This document shows positions 9,900 to 19,861 of a stretch of 64,000 bases of DNA, in pieces. Below the pieces are notes generated by a model, which saw only the letters and a list, made by a program, of their open reading frames with translations, had not been told where the DNA came from and did not search any database. The translations under genes were made by a program, and so were the position numbers. Location of the stretch: the NCBI GenBank assembly GCA_023212695.1, contig JALCCG010000005.1, positions 62,491 to 126,490 of the forward strand, read 5' to 3'. Source of the DNA: Sporisorium sorghi. Taxonomy: Eukaryota; Basidiomycota; Ustilaginomycetes; Ustilaginales; Ustilaginaceae. How positions within the stretch are numbered: position 1 is the stretch's first letter; each line of letters begins with the position of its first letter.

Positions 9900-10568
9900 A
9901 TACTCCGTTCGACCACAACAACCTACCCTTCCTTCTCTTTGGCGTCACTTTTCTTTGGACATGTGCAATCCACTGATCCTCCGCAACTTTCGCACAACCG
10001 TCGTTTTCAACGCGGCAGTACGTCGCAAGGCTCGGACCGGCAAGGCTCGAACCGTGCTGCACAGGAGATCACCGACGCCACACGACACCTCTGGCCGAAC
10101 ACGCAGGTGCCCAGAGCTGTCATGTGACACTTAGTCACCCAGGTTCATCGGGTAAAATATCATGTACCAGTCGAATCGATTCAGGGTACGGGCCAGCCCA
10201 TGGCTAAAAAGCTTGGAGAAATGCTTCAACGATCAATCACCAGAATCTCTTACAAGGAGCACGATGGCATGATGTACTTCCTGGCGCCAGGTCTCAATTA
10301 TGAAGACTTGAGCTTTGGTCACTGGGAGTCATTCTTCGAAGGTCCGCCAACGAATGTTGAGAGAGGAGCAGCGTAACTGTTCATGATCGGAAAGGTTTTT
10401 CCTGCTACCTTCCCAGACGGTGGACCTACCTTCAGATACGCGATGTTGACTCTGAGATCCACCGCTACAGTCGATGACAGGGAGAAACTCTGGAGAAGTT
10501 TCAAGGGAAGAAGGCCGGATCTGATCACCTGGGAAAGACTGCTGTCCCAAATGCGAACGGGCCTTTGA
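9900..10568 (+). pseudogene. Decayed effector with two in-frame stops
   Basis: One frame carries family-like protein across two stop codons, TGA at 10125-10127 and TAA at 10374-10376. Segments in order: a hydrophobic-ish leader without a Met (YPSFSLASLFFGHVQS), a Ser/Gln/Arg linker, GEMLQRSITRISY, MMYFLAPGLNYEDLSF, then after the second stop LFMIGKVFP, FRYAMLTLRSTA and a terminal helix, ending at the TGA at 10566-10568. The total span equals that of an intact array gene. The start codon appears lost as well. An ATG at 10200 could express 58 residues, but without a signal peptide. Confidence 0.6.
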
Positions 10569-11836
10569 CGGTTGGCCTCTCGCGCGAAGGAATGGAGCGT
10601 TTGGGCCAGCAAAATGCGATCAGCCCGCCTCTGTGGACGCCACTTCAACGCCGTTCTGCTTCGCTTTCGTCTGCGCCTGGCCGTTCGCAGTCTTCTGATG
10701 GTAGCCCCTTCCCTCCCTGTATGCCCCCTCCCCTCGTTTGCTTGCTGCCTTTCCGTTGTTGAATTCGGCTGGTAATCTGCGCGACCGAGACCCACACAAT
10801 GAGATATCATCTCATCTTTCCCACCATGCCTCGTGCAGCGCTCCGCCGGAACAAATGGCGCCGACGCTGCCGTTGTCTCCTCTGCTCGCTGATGAAGCCC
10901 GAAACGGACACACACTTTGCCGTCTCTAGCGCTTCTGGAACGGCGTAAGAATGAGAAGCTTGAAGCTCTACAGTAGTCTCACGACAGCAGTGCAGCACTC
11001 CTTGATGAATGCTTCTCAGCCACAGAATTGGCTGCGCGTCAGTGCTCTTCTTGAAAGAATTCTCTTTCAGTTCACAGTCCTGTGGCTGATGAGAGAACGG
11101 CGATAAAGAGGAAAGAGCGTTCATCCTTTCAATCTCCAGAACTCTCAAGGGGTCACTTTGTGTACAAGGCGGCAACCACTCGTCTCGTGCCGGTGGGGCT
11201 GTGAGGGGCCGCTCTACCGATCCTGTCGTCGCTTCATGGGTTCAGCTTGAAGTGGGCGATCAGCAGTGTTGTTGTCGTCGCCCTGTCGGTGTCCAAGGCT
11301 CGGTCTCTTTAACCAGGGCGTCTGGGCGGTCACTCATCTTCCTAGTCTCCCAGAGTTTCCCAGCCCTTCTTCACTCCCCTCATGGCATGGGAGTCTCTAA
11401 TACGCACGCTCTTCATGGATGTCTTGCCCGAATCCCTTTACGCCGCTGGCTTCGTAGCAAGCCTTCAGGGGGAGCAGCCCAAACGTGGGTCAAGTTGATT
11501 AATTTGTGGCGACCGACGACATCCACGGTTGTTTGTGTGCTTGTTTGCTTGCCTAAGACCCACTGGTTGCCATCTCCTGTGCTAGCCCTCAGGCAGCTCC
11601 TCACCATGAAGGGTGGAGGTGCTGCACAACCCTCACTTTCGAGCGCGACCCAGCAGACCCTACTCTGAAGAAAGATTGCATCCCCTCTCTCCCTCTTTGT
11701 CCACCATCACTATTCCATACAGTAACTTTTCCTTTCAAGATCTACAGCGTCACCGATCTCGGTCTGACGTTGAAGCTCGGCGCTTGATGCCTTCTGTAGT
11801 TATCATAGAGCTTCCAAGCCTTGCTTTCCAGAGGAA
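10569..11836. other. Intergenic region of about 1.3 kb
   Basis: No gene is supported. ORFs at 11201-11668, minus 10319-10915 and minus 10807-11175 lack domains and signal peptides and overlap each other. No clear TATA-like box precedes the gene at 11837. Confidence 0.45.
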
Positions 11837-12985
11837 ATGAAGCCAATATCGTTCTTGCTCTGCCTCGTCCTGCTGGGGCGAGGCATCTTCGCAGGATTGA
11901 TTCCGCTCGAATCAATCGACCATGCCATTTTAGAAGACTTTCCGAAGCTCGACGCGGCGGTTAGCGCCTCCACACTCCATCCTGATCCACACGTGGCTCC
12001 TTCGTCATTTTCTCCGTCACTCTCGGACACGTCGACGTTCAGACCGTACTTGGACGTTCATCAACCTCACGTTCCACCCGGCCATATTCGAAATTGGGAC
12101 AATCTCTATCCCACAACTCCTGCAAGCTCCTTCCAGGGTCAGCATCGAGGCCCCATCTACGAGCCGAGTCTGGCACCGCATCAACTCTCGACCCACGACC
12201 CTGGACATCAATCTGGCTTCGAATGGAGTCCGATGGCGCATTTGCACCATGCTGAAAATTCCGTACCCGATGATCCTCTAAGCGAAATTTTCAGCTACAA
12301 AGGGAAGGGCCCAGTGGTCGAAGCTGGCAGCTCTTCACAGCTTCCTCAGAGCGTCGATCTTGGGCTTCCTCAGCCTGTAGCGCCTCATCCTCATGCTCCT
12401 GCTGCGCCAGCATGGGAGCCGGGCTGGTATACCGGAGCACCGCCTCCTGCTCCTCCTTCCGCTGTGGAGCCGGGCTGGTATACCGGAGCACCGCCTCCTG
12501 CTCCTCCTTCCGCTGTGGAGCCGGGCTGGAGTACATCATGGCATGACGGTCTCGGTCATCCCTCGCCGCAGGCGACCATCATTTCGGGGGTAGCACCGCT
12601 GACTCTAACAGGGCGGCCGGTCAGAATCAGGTACGAGCAAGACAACAATGTTGCTGCACTGTTCGAACAGATCAAAAATGATGCAGGACTCATCGCCCAG
12701 TCACAAGCTCGAGTAGTCCCTTTGGATCAGCTTGAGATCTTCACCCCAACCCTTAACAGGTATCTCGCGTCTTGGCAAAGCTTCAGGGAATATGTGTTCA
12801 ACGGCAAAAGATTCCTTGTCTTGATCCTTCGGTATCGGAAAAAAGAAGAACTGCCATTGCAGCAGCTGCGAAACGGTATTTCTATTTGGGAGCTTAGGAC
12901 AGATGGCCAGCAAGTAGACATGCTGTGCCGCGGCATTTTCAGTCTGGATGCAAGACGCTGGTCGCTGCTCGCTCACGCCAAGTGA
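11837..12985 (+). CDS. Secreted effector-like protein with 17-residue repeats, 382 aa
   Basis: ATG at 11837, signal peptide about residues 1-19 (FLLCLVLLGRGIFA). A long Pro/Ser/His-rich region follows, containing two perfect 17-residue repeats (EPGWYTGAPPPAPPSAV, residues 194-227) and a partial third. The C-terminal 120 residues are structured: LEIFTPTLNRYLASWQSFREY, then RFLVLILRY, ISIWELRTD and LCRGIFSL. The frame stops at the TGA at 12983-12985, but the same frame continues open to 13531 with another coding-like module. The protein is therefore either a genuine one-module product or the front part of a truncated two-module protein. Repeat region probably disordered; number of repeats may vary between strains. 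Confidence 0.72.
   Translation: MKPISFLLCLVLLGRGIFAGLIPLESIDHAILEDFPKLDAAVSASTLHPDPHVAPSSFSPSLSDTSTFRPYLDVHQPHVPPGHIRNWDNLYPTTPASSFQGQHRGPIYEPSLAPHQLSTHDPGHQSGFEWSPMAHLHHAENSVPDDPLSEIFSYKGKGPVVEAGSSSQLPQSVDLGLPQPVAPHPHAPAAPAWEPGWYTGAPPPAPPSAVEPGWYTGAPPPAPPSAVEPGWSTSWHDGLGHPSPQATIISGVAPLTLTGRPVRIRYEQDNNVAALFEQIKNDAGLIAQSQARVVPLDQLEIFTPTLNRYLASWQSFREYVFNGKRFLVLILRYRKKEELPLQQLRNGISIWELRTDGQQVDMLCRGIFSLDARRWSLLAHAK
12416..12535 (+). repeat. 51-bp tandem repeat inside effector gene
   Basis: Two identical 51-base copies (12416-12466 and 12467-12517) and the start of a third encode GWYTGAPPPAPPSAV-type units. The lack of sequence difference suggests recent duplication or homogenisation. Confidence 0.85.
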
Positions 12986-13531
12986 ACGGGTAGCTACAAG
13001 GTTCGCATCGAGAATAACGTCCTGTTGATCAAAAATAACGACGACAAAAGATTGGTCATCCACGAGGACGGAGGACTTCAGCAGCAAATCAGCCAACAGG
13101 TCGTACCTTCCACCCCTCTCTTGGCCTCGAAGTTCTCCTATCGGCGTCAGGCAGATATCCTCCCATCGTTTGAGAGCTGGCTGCAACAATCGATGACGCA
13201 GCCGCGATCAAAATGGAGCTCAACAGCCAATGCCGAGATTCAGGTACCCGAAGAAACCAAGAAGGAATTCCCGCAACGAATGCTTGGAGCGTTTTCAAGA
13301 CGCCACGCTGTACGACAGGTGACGCTTGCTGAACAGGTCTTCTTTTTGACGTTTCACAACAAAACGAAATTGTTTCCGTACGATGCCATCGTTCTTTGGA
13401 AGCACGAGGTGGTTGGCGTCAAGAATACTTTGGTTGCCTTGGGAATATATCGGATGACCAGGAACCAATTCGATAATCTCGTGTTTAACAACGGAGTCTC
13501 TGTGCGCGCTTTCAAACTGTCTCTCGACTAA
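12986..13531 (+). pseudogene. Second effector module behind in-frame TGA
   Basis: This stretch stays open in exactly the frame of the upstream gene (11837), with only the TGA at 12983-12985 between them. It encodes about 181 residues without a signal peptide: KRLVIHEDGGLQQQIS, ADILPSFESWLQQSM, QVFFLTFHNKTKLFPYDAI and LVALGIYRMTRNQFDNL. The strand, helix and 'ALGIY' order resembles the structured module just upstream, so the ancestral gene probably encoded two related modules and a stop mutation cut off the second. Stop-codon readthrough cannot be excluded, but the base after TGA is A, not the favoured CTA context. Confidence 0.55.
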
Positions 13532-14401
13532 ATTCCAGATCCGGATGTCAATTTGAATCTCAGGGTTCTAGGCACTCCTATCGCAGAAGGCTTCTCGTGA
13601 TTGACTGCAACCTAGAGGTGCTCATTTAAGTAACATTCCAGCTTCATGTGATTATTTATTGGTATCAGGCTGAAGTATGACCTCAATGAGAGGTCGATCA
13701 CTTGATCCTAGCGTGCACAGAGGCAATCGGATCAGGATGTGTCTTGCCACCACTTTCAATCCCGGATGAGGCTGCCTTTCCGCTGACAGTGATATGCAAA
13801 TCTTGCTAACTCTTCGACGTGAATCTTGCTCTTCTCGCTCTTATGCTCTCGCAGTGTTCTACTGACCCCAACATCAAACGCTCGTCCTTGCTTTCACCAC
13901 GAGCCAGTTCAGAGCACTTCGAATCATCTCTTCGACTTTCAAAGCAACGCTTACGAGTGTCTTCCTCCTCGAGCCAGCCGCTACAGGCAGAGCTCCGGGC
14001 GTTGCGTTTGTTGCTCAAGACTCTATTCGGAAGCGCGGCATTCCGAATCGCATCAGCTCCTGTGAAGCAAAACGACGTGGACGACCAATTTGTATGGACT
14101 TGAGCGACCGCAGACAAGGCCAAGGAACATGAAGAGGCAGCAACTTGAACGCCGCATGAGCTGCGACCGTAATCTTGTGCGCCCTTTCTCCATAAAGAAC
14201 TCGGTCGACAAAAGTCTGCTCTTCTTTAGCGTCTTGGTGTTCTTGCCAGTTGGCGAATTTTAATGAACCTGTTTGGAGCAAAATCTCAGCAGTCGAGTGG
14301 ACAGTGAGCATCTCAGCAGGAAATCAAACCCTTCTTCCCTCCTGTCACTGCTACACGAGGTTCTCCTTTCATCTCCACTCATTGCACCAAGCACGCTGAA
14401 G
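13532..14401. other. Intergenic region with possible effector relic near 13793
   Basis: An ATG at 13793 is followed by hydrophobic codons (MQILLTL), and a neighbouring frame continues NLALLALMLSQ, as if a signal peptide had been frameshifted. The next 250 bases are open but lack clear family landmarks. A decayed effector start is possible; otherwise nothing is seen. Confidence 0.3.
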
Positions 14402-15145
14402 ATGCCGACCTGCCGATCCTCCTCGTCTCTCTGTGGCTCGAACCTAGCTGTTCTTCTTGGCGCCGTGCTTTTCTGGCTCGGATGCTTCATTTCTGCGGCT
14501 CGTGCGCCTTCGACTTCTGGCAGCGGCCGTGGAATCGAGGCTGGCTCTGGAAACGAGGATGTGGCCACCCACTCAAAGTGGCTTCTCCAGAAGAACGAGC
14601 CAGACATCTTCTTTGTCATGCCTCCCCCAAATAGCAACTTCAAGGTCCATGTCGAGAATCGACAGATTGTAGAACGTTTGCTCAACGAGCGTCGACGCGC
14701 AGGATTCGACATGCGCGGCTTGATCCCTCATCCTTTCCACGTCTTTCGAGCGCCGAACAACAGACCTCCGAGCCTCAGCATCCAGGCAGCCAACTATCTG
14801 CAGTTACCAGACACCCGTCTCTCGGTCGACCGACACCTCACCTCCACCGGTGCGCTTGGTCCCTCCCAAACCCGCATCTGGCACCTGATGACCCCGGCTC
14901 CAGAGACGCCCATGTGGCAGCAGCTGATCGACCTACGCGCCAGCCCCATGATGGTGCACAGACAGCCGATGCTGATTTATGAGCTTCACTATAATCCAGA
15001 TCAGAGTTATCTGCAGCATCGATTGCTTGGAGTCGAGATCGAGCAGTTGGAAGAAACGCCTCAGCAATTTCTCTCGCGTTGGTCACACAGCCGAGACATC
15101 CATTCGTTTGCTGATGTCGTGGACGACATCCGCAGCCTTCTATAA
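14402..15145 (+). CDS. Small secreted effector-like protein, 247 aa
   Basis: The open frame starts at 14273, but the ATG at 14402 gives an N-terminus with a short polar lead and a hydrophobic core (LAVLLGAVLFWLGCFISA), cleavage near residue 35. The cysteines lie in the leader. The mature protein has a helix (RQIVERLLNERRRAGFDM), a middle region, then RIWHLMTPAPETPMWQQLI, MLIYELHYNP, RLLGVEIEQL and a C-terminal helix SFADVVDDIRSLL. Landmarks follow the array order (TPAP, IYELHY, GVEIE). No enzyme motif. Secreted, role unknown. Confidence 0.78.
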   Translation: MPTCRSSSSLCGSNLAVLLGAVLFWLGCFISAARAPSTSGSGRGIEAGSGNEDVATHSKWLLQKNEPDIFFVMPPPNSNFKVHVENRQIVERLLNERRRAGFDMRGLIPHPFHVFRAPNNRPPSLSIQAANYLQLPDTRLSVDRHLTSTGALGPSQTRIWHLMTPAPETPMWQQLIDLRASPMMVHRQPMLIYELHYNPDQSYLQHRLLGVEIEQLEETPQQFLSRWSHSRDIHSFADVVDDIRSLL

Positions 15146-15273
15146 GCGTTGAATCGTGTCAGCCCTACGGCAAAGCTTGCTTGCACGGCTTGCTGATGGC
15201 TGTTCTGAAGCGCCAAGCAAACACATTTGTCACACGGCGCTACCACAGAATTTTGGTGCCCCAATTCTTTTGC

Positions 15274-15310
<37 letters not shown>

Positions 15311-16012
15311 TTTTGGGAAAAAAAAAAATAATAATAAAAATAAATAATTAAATAATTAAATAATTAAATTAAATCAATGCACTTGAGCTCTTTTGAGCGG
15401 TGCGGTGGGGAGCAGCATTTGAAAGGTGACCGTGGAGCATGCTTCGCTTGACGGCGAAGCCTTCTCCCGTTGCAACTTGAACTGATGATCACTTTGCAGC
15501 GACACCACCGCTGTCGATGGTCACACCTCGAAATGCATCGGGTTTGGCGCGGGGGTGGCGATGAACGGTGTATTCGCACGGAGAAGAACAACGTCGTAAG
15601 GCCGCTCTTGAGTTTGCGTGTGTTGACCGGCAAGCTGCGGTGGGGCTTTCTCTCACTCATTTGTGCTGCTCATGCCAGCGGCTTGAAAAAGGCAGATGCT
15701 CCAACAGTCAGGATGCCCATTGTTTGCTGCTTCATCCCGACTTCGCTCCCTTTTGCCCCTTGCAACGATTGAGCGGGGCCAACGTGGGAGCGCTGTTTAT
15801 CAACTTTGAGAGGTGGGGGCACAGCCAGCGCAAAGACAGCGCCATTCTTGCCGAGGGAGTTGGCAGTCGGACTGTTCCTCCTTCACCTAGTCACTCAGCC
15901 TCGAAACAATATCGCTTCTACGCCAGGCCGGATCAAGCAAAAGCCTCTGTCCTGATCTTCACGCCCCTCTGCACTATATCCAGGACCATATTACGACTCT
16001 TTTGAAGTAGCG
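15146..16012. other. Intergenic region with A/T island
   Basis: Apart from the simple-sequence island at 15275-15374, only chance ORFs are seen (15568-16005 is open on + but has no signal peptide or domain). A CTATAT box at about 15973-15978 lies 40 bases before the ATG at 16013 and could be a start-site element. Confidence 0.4.
15275..15374. repeat. T33 tract plus TAATTAAA-type A/T repeat
   Basis: A run of 33 T (15275-15307) is followed after ten bases by an A run and then short TAAATAATTAAATAAT-type repeats. The two homopolymers could fold on each other. It is a local A/T island in a G+C-richer setting; it may be a retroelement tail scar or simple slippage, and assembly error is also possible. 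Confidence 0.7.
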
Positions 16013-16705
16013 ATGCAGTTCGAGCAGCGATACTTGATCGTCTTGATCTCCGTCTCGCTCTTTGTTCAGGTCTGCTCGGCGCAAGTTCCTTTGAAGTCGA
16101 TCTCGATATCGCTACAAGTCTTTGTCGACCGACTCCAGGCGAATCCAAGGCTGGTAGAGAAGAAATCTTACCGTTCGGCGTGGGAATTTGAATCGCCCGA
16201 CGCTCACCCATTGCTGACAAAGTACCTCTTCAAGGATGGTTCCGACTTCAATCCACATCTTCTCTACCTCGGTCAGCATCCAGACGAGCCAAACGAGCTT
16301 CTAGCTGTTGCGCATTTCGATCCAGACAAGACACTATTTAGTCGTCTCCGGATAAGTCTTCCACCGTCAGGGGAACATCGGGACCTGAATCGCAAACAAA
16401 AAGGACTTCTGGCCATGCACCTTGTCTCGAACGAAGAACCCAAATTCATCGGGGTGCTGTGGCTCAAAAAGTTGAAGGTCGCCGAGAATTTGAAGGCAAA
16501 GATCGAGCCAAATGATCTGAACAGTTTGGAAAGAGATCCCACGATTGGCATTAGCGACATTCAGAGGGGCACTCAACACCAGCCCGTCCCAATCGACGGT
16601 CGCTCCAGGATTAACCTCTTCTCTAAAACGACCCAGAATCGCCGGCCGCGTCAGCAAGAAACCAGCTCACCGAGCCCGGCTGGCGTCCAGCGGCCCTACC
16701 TCTAG
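16013..16705 (+). CDS. Small secreted effector-like protein, 230 aa
   Basis: ATG at 16013 with a classical signal peptide (YLIVLISVSLFVQVCSA, cleavage near residue 23). The mature part has a helix (ISLQVFVDRLQANPRL), HLLYLGQHPDEPNELLAVAH, a helix, GLLAMHLVS and FIGVLWLKKLK, followed by a long polar tail rich in Gln, Arg and Ser. The AMHLV and GVLWL strands match the array's 'FxI' then 'GVE' landmarks. The tail is longer than in other members and probably disordered. Basic character might suggest action inside host cells, but no confident localisation signal is claimed. Confidence 0.75.
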   Translation: MQFEQRYLIVLISVSLFVQVCSAQVPLKSISISLQVFVDRLQANPRLVEKKSYRSAWEFESPDAHPLLTKYLFKDGSDFNPHLLYLGQHPDEPNELLAVAHFDPDKTLFSRLRISLPPSGEHRDLNRKQKGLLAMHLVSNEEPKFIGVLWLKKLKVAENLKAKIEPNDLNSLERDPTIGISDIQRGTQHQPVPIDGRSRINLFSKTTQNRRPRQQETSSPSPAGVQRPYL

Positions 16706-17017
16706 TTCTCATTCGGCGGATTCGGTGATCGATAGATAGAGCACGATAAGGTTTCATTGGCCACAAAAGTCTTCATCGGACCTCGACATCCGGTGTCGAA
16801 AAGATGCACTGTCCCTCCTAATCTCGAAGATAAGCGTGAGCGGGTCGAAATCCGCATCCTTCCTTTCAGTGTTATATTTGTGGCTGCTTGGGAAACTGTC
16901 ATGAAAGAGTCCCACTTCAGAGAGGCGATCAATGTTGTGAGCACGTCTTCAAAAAGGGAGCAAGAGACGCGGTTGTAGCCTCTTGTGCATCCGCCTTTGC
17001 ACTCGCATCTCTACAAG
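16706..17017. other. Intergenic region, nothing recognised
   Basis: About 310 bases with no gene. It probably holds the 3' end of the gene at 16013 and the promoter of the gene at 17018. Confidence 0.4.
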
Positions 17018-17545
17018 ATGTCGCAACATCTCTTCTGGCTCATGGTCACCTTCTTCTGGCTCTTCGGCTCGAACGTCCAAGGCGCAAACCCTGGTCTAGA
17101 GCTCAATCCTGGTGCTCCTTCCTCGACCATACACTATCACGCGGAGGAGCTTGGAAACGCTCAAATGGCAGCCAGGATCGTGGAGGCTGAGTTCGGCCTT
17201 CCAAATGAACACCTGAGCCCCGTCCAAGGGTACGAACCTGGGCAATTTGATGCCTTGCGCGATCACCTCAACTCGGCCGACTCGCGCTTCGTCGTCATTG
17301 ATGAACATTACCCGCACAATCCATTCGTGCTGAGTCCTTCGCATCTTTGGCCGCGGTCGCTCCTCTTTCTGCAAGTTTTGGAAACAGGCCAAGTGGTGCC
17401 GATGGGCTACGCCTCTGTGCCGGAGAGCGTTCCTCCTGGTCATACCAGAGACTTCTGGGAGACGGTGCAGGAAGCCGCGAAAACGTCGCAAGAAAAGCTC
17501 GTTACCGAGTTTCGGATTCAACGACTGGTCGCGCCTCAACTCTAG
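17018..17545 (+). CDS. Secreted effector-like protein, subfamily A, 175 aa
   Basis: First member of a tighter paralogous group. The ATG at 17018 opens a signal peptide (FWLMVTFFWLFGSNVQG, about 22 residues); the upstream open frame from 16985 has no ATG. The shared ladder is clear: FGLPNEHLSP, then YEPGQFDALRDHL, SRFVVIDE, SPSHLWPRSLLFLQVLETG, VVPMGYASVP and a C-terminal helix starting DFWETVQEAAKTS. No cysteine after the leader. It matches the 18461, 19862, 21010, 26406, 27589 and 29262 genes in order and spacing. Secretion is well supported; biochemical role unknown. Confidence 0.8.
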   Translation: MSQHLFWLMVTFFWLFGSNVQGANPGLELNPGAPSSTIHYHAEELGNAQMAARIVEAEFGLPNEHLSPVQGYEPGQFDALRDHLNSADSRFVVIDEHYPHNPFVLSPSHLWPRSLLFLQVLETGQVVPMGYASVPESVPPGHTRDFWETVQEAAKTSQEKLVTEFRIQRLVAPQL

Positions 17546-18367
17546 GGCACTCGAGTGTCGAGATTAGAACAAAGTCGAAGCAGTCACGCTCGTTCTCGAT
17601 GACCTGTCGAGCCATCAGTCCGTGTTTCGTTGTTAGAAGGGGTTTGGAGCTGCGTTGATTTGCTTTTTGAATGGCAATGTCTTTCTAGTACGCTGGTCCA
17701 TTCTCCTAGACCGAAGTTGAATCGGTGTGCACTTCAATCTTGAACGCTGCTTGGAGCTCTGAGGGATTGGAGCCTAAAGCAAACTCAGGCTGCAAGAGTC
17801 AGCCAGCTTCGCCTTATAAAGCCGGTGGTGACCAAGTGGGGTGTGACTGACTTCGTTGCCATCCAATTCACGCACGGCCTCGGTGTCCCTCTCACCTCTT
17901 TACCGCCCTTGTCCTTTTGTGTTCAACATGTTTTCATCTGCCCCACCGTTCCCACCCCTCCTGACCGGCCCGTGTCTACCGCATGTCTACCAGCCCTTTC
18001 GAGCTTCCTACGGCAGGATTGAGGAGCTGTGTCCCCAGATCTTTCTGCAAAGCACTGATGCTTCTTGCCCTACTGGTGTCTCTCACAGTCAAAATTCACT
18101 GTGCGAGGCTCCCTCGTGCCCGCTGAGCCAGAACGGCCTCGAGAACCGAGGGCACAGAGCTGCTTCATTTGCAAAGATGCAAGCCGCCTTCATTTCCCAC
18201 CCGGATGAAGCAGTCTCGTCTAACAACCAGCGGGACAGCGTTGCTGCGTGCGTGTGAGCTGAACGCAGCACGCCACTTCCAAAGGCTTGGTGGGTCGATA
18301 TGGCACCCACACAGCAACAAAGACGGTCTCACTTGTCCTACAGGGATCCAAATGCTCGCTCGCAAAT
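17546..18367. other. Intergenic region with orphan TATA box
   Basis: A TATAAA at 17815-17820 is followed about 107 bases later by an ATG (17927) with a 110-codon open frame, the spacing seen at real array genes. The frame has no signal peptide and no family landmarks, so it is not called a gene. It may be the promoter of a lost member. Confidence 0.35.
17815..17820 (+). promoter_or_regulatory. Orphan TATAAA box
   Basis: A perfect TATAAA with array-like spacing to an ATG but no recognisable effector downstream; possible leftover promoter. Confidence 0.3.
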
Positions 18368-18373
18368 TATAAG
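18368..18373 (+). promoter_or_regulatory. TATA box of effector at 18461
   Basis: TATAAG lies 93 bases before the ATG, nearly the same distance as for the 19862 and 21010 genes. Confidence 0.55.
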
Positions 18374-18460
18374 AGCATCGCTTTTCTCGCGCAAACACAG
18401 CAACACAGGCATCCTCAGCTTTCACTTGTTTCCAGCACATACACAGTCTGCATCGTCACC

Positions 18461-19150
18461 ATGCTGTACTACCGTCAACCCGTACTGCTCCTGCTGGTCG
18501 TCGCTTTCAGCTTTGCTGTACTCCAATCTGCCGCTGACGGCGAAAGGACTTCTGTTCCTCCTCGTGGAGGCTCTAGCTCTGCCGAGGTCAGAGAACACGA
18601 ACAACGACGAGAAGCTGAGAGGCTTCAGCGCCTCGACGAAGGAGGGACTCAACTGGAAAATAGACGCACTGCCGCCATGGAAGAGTTTCAACAAGTTAGA
18701 GCCGCTCGTGCAGCTGTAGTCGCCCAACAACAGAGGGCAGAAGAATCGTTTCGTGCCGCCTTGGAGGAAATCGAGAGCTCCCATCAGCTGTCTCAAGAAA
18801 CTCTTTCGCCTTCTGTGGCCTACGAACCCGGCCAACGCGACCTTTTCACTTCTCACCTTCCCGGTCAAGATACCAGAATGATGATGCTGTCGCAGGGGAC
18901 AGGCCCACAGCATCCCCTCTACGCTTCACCGATTGTCATGCACCATCCAATCGACAATTCTCCACGTCACAACCTTCTCTTATTCAGGATCGACTCTAGA
19001 AGTCGAAAAATCCTTCCTATCGGCTATACGGGAGTGCATCCACATGTGCAGTATCAGAACCACCAAAACTTCGTGGAATACGTCAGGGCAAACGCTCAAG
19101 ACACCTGGTCCACGCTGCGAACCAGCTTTGGTGATCTGCACATTGCCTAG
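18461..19150 (+). CDS. Secreted effector-like protein, subfamily A with coiled coil, 229 aa
   Basis: The ATG at 18461 starts a signal peptide (VLLLLVVAFSFAVLQSAA, about 25 residues); the open frame further upstream is leader sequence. Unlike its siblings it carries an extra charged helical stretch, about residues 40-105, rich in Glu, Arg, Gln and Ala (for example EEFQQVRAARAAVVAQQQR), probably a coiled coil. The subfamily ladder follows: ETLSPSVAYEPGQRDLFTSHL, PLYASPIV, NLLLFRIDSRS, ILPIGYTGVHP and the terminal helix NFVEYVRANAQDTW. Cysteine-free mature part. The inserted coiled coil may serve dimerisation or partner binding (inference). Confidence 0.8.
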   Translation: MLYYRQPVLLLLVVAFSFAVLQSAADGERTSVPPRGGSSSAEVREHEQRREAERLQRLDEGGTQLENRRTAAMEEFQQVRAARAAVVAQQQRAEESFRAALEEIESSHQLSQETLSPSVAYEPGQRDLFTSHLPGQDTRMMMLSQGTGPQHPLYASPIVMHHPIDNSPRHNLLLFRIDSRSRKILPIGYTGVHPHVQYQNHQNFVEYVRANAQDTWSTLRTSFGDLHIA

Positions 19151-19770
19151 CTGAGAGTAGGAAGAAGAGGAAGAACGCAGCCACATTATTATCCTGAATG
19201 GTAGCGACCAGCGAAGTACCAGGCACACAAACGTAAGAAGCAAGAGTCGCTCGTCGTGATCCCACCTCCCTTCATTCGTATCCATCGATACATCAGACTC
19301 TGAAAGTAGTTGCACTTCCCCAAAAGTTCCTTTGAAAAGTAGTCACTCATAATCTTGTCACACTTTCAGCTTTTACCTGTCACATTGTCAGTCGACAATT
19401 GAGAAAGAGGGATTACCGGCTGTCAGGAGCCTAGTGATCATACAGAATTGCGCCGACCAAATGCTTAATGAGAGTGTCTGCACTCCTACAGCCAGAGGAT
19501 GGTCAAAGCGCGAGCGGCATGTCCATTGCTGTGAAGGGGCTGGCTCGGTAATGTCACTTTCGTACAGCTGCGCAGTCAAATTCCCACAACCGCATCAGGG
19601 TGGTGGTGATGGCAACTGAGAGGTGCTTGTCTGTGTCAGCGTGCGCTGGGAAAGCGTGTGCAGATGGTTTTTGCTCTACAGCGGTGGGCGAATGTAGCAC
19701 ACGAAGATCGTTTCAGTTTTGCTCGTCAACGCTTCACTCTTGGCTTCGCGAGCGAGCAGCACTGATCACA
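19151..19770. other. Intergenic region, nothing recognised
   Basis: Only chance ORFs. The right end runs into the TATATA box of the next gene. Confidence 0.45.
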
Positions 19771-19776
19771 TATATA
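19771..19776 (+). promoter_or_regulatory. TATA box of effector at 19862
   Basis: TATATA lies 91 bases before the ATG at 19862. Confidence 0.55.
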
Positions 19777-19861
19777 CGGGCACTCGACTTGAAGTCACGA
19801 GTAGATCCGCTCATCCATGCCCTTGTCCCTTCCGGCTTCCTCACCGCATCCTCACCTCACC

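Noticed and set aside
12336..12539. CRISPR-like spacing of the 51-bp repeats
   Set aside because: The repeats are contiguous, in frame and coding, in a eukaryotic genome.
17927..18257. 110-codon frame behind the TATAAA at 17815
   Set aside because: No signal peptide and none of the array landmarks; only the promoter-like spacing is suggestive.
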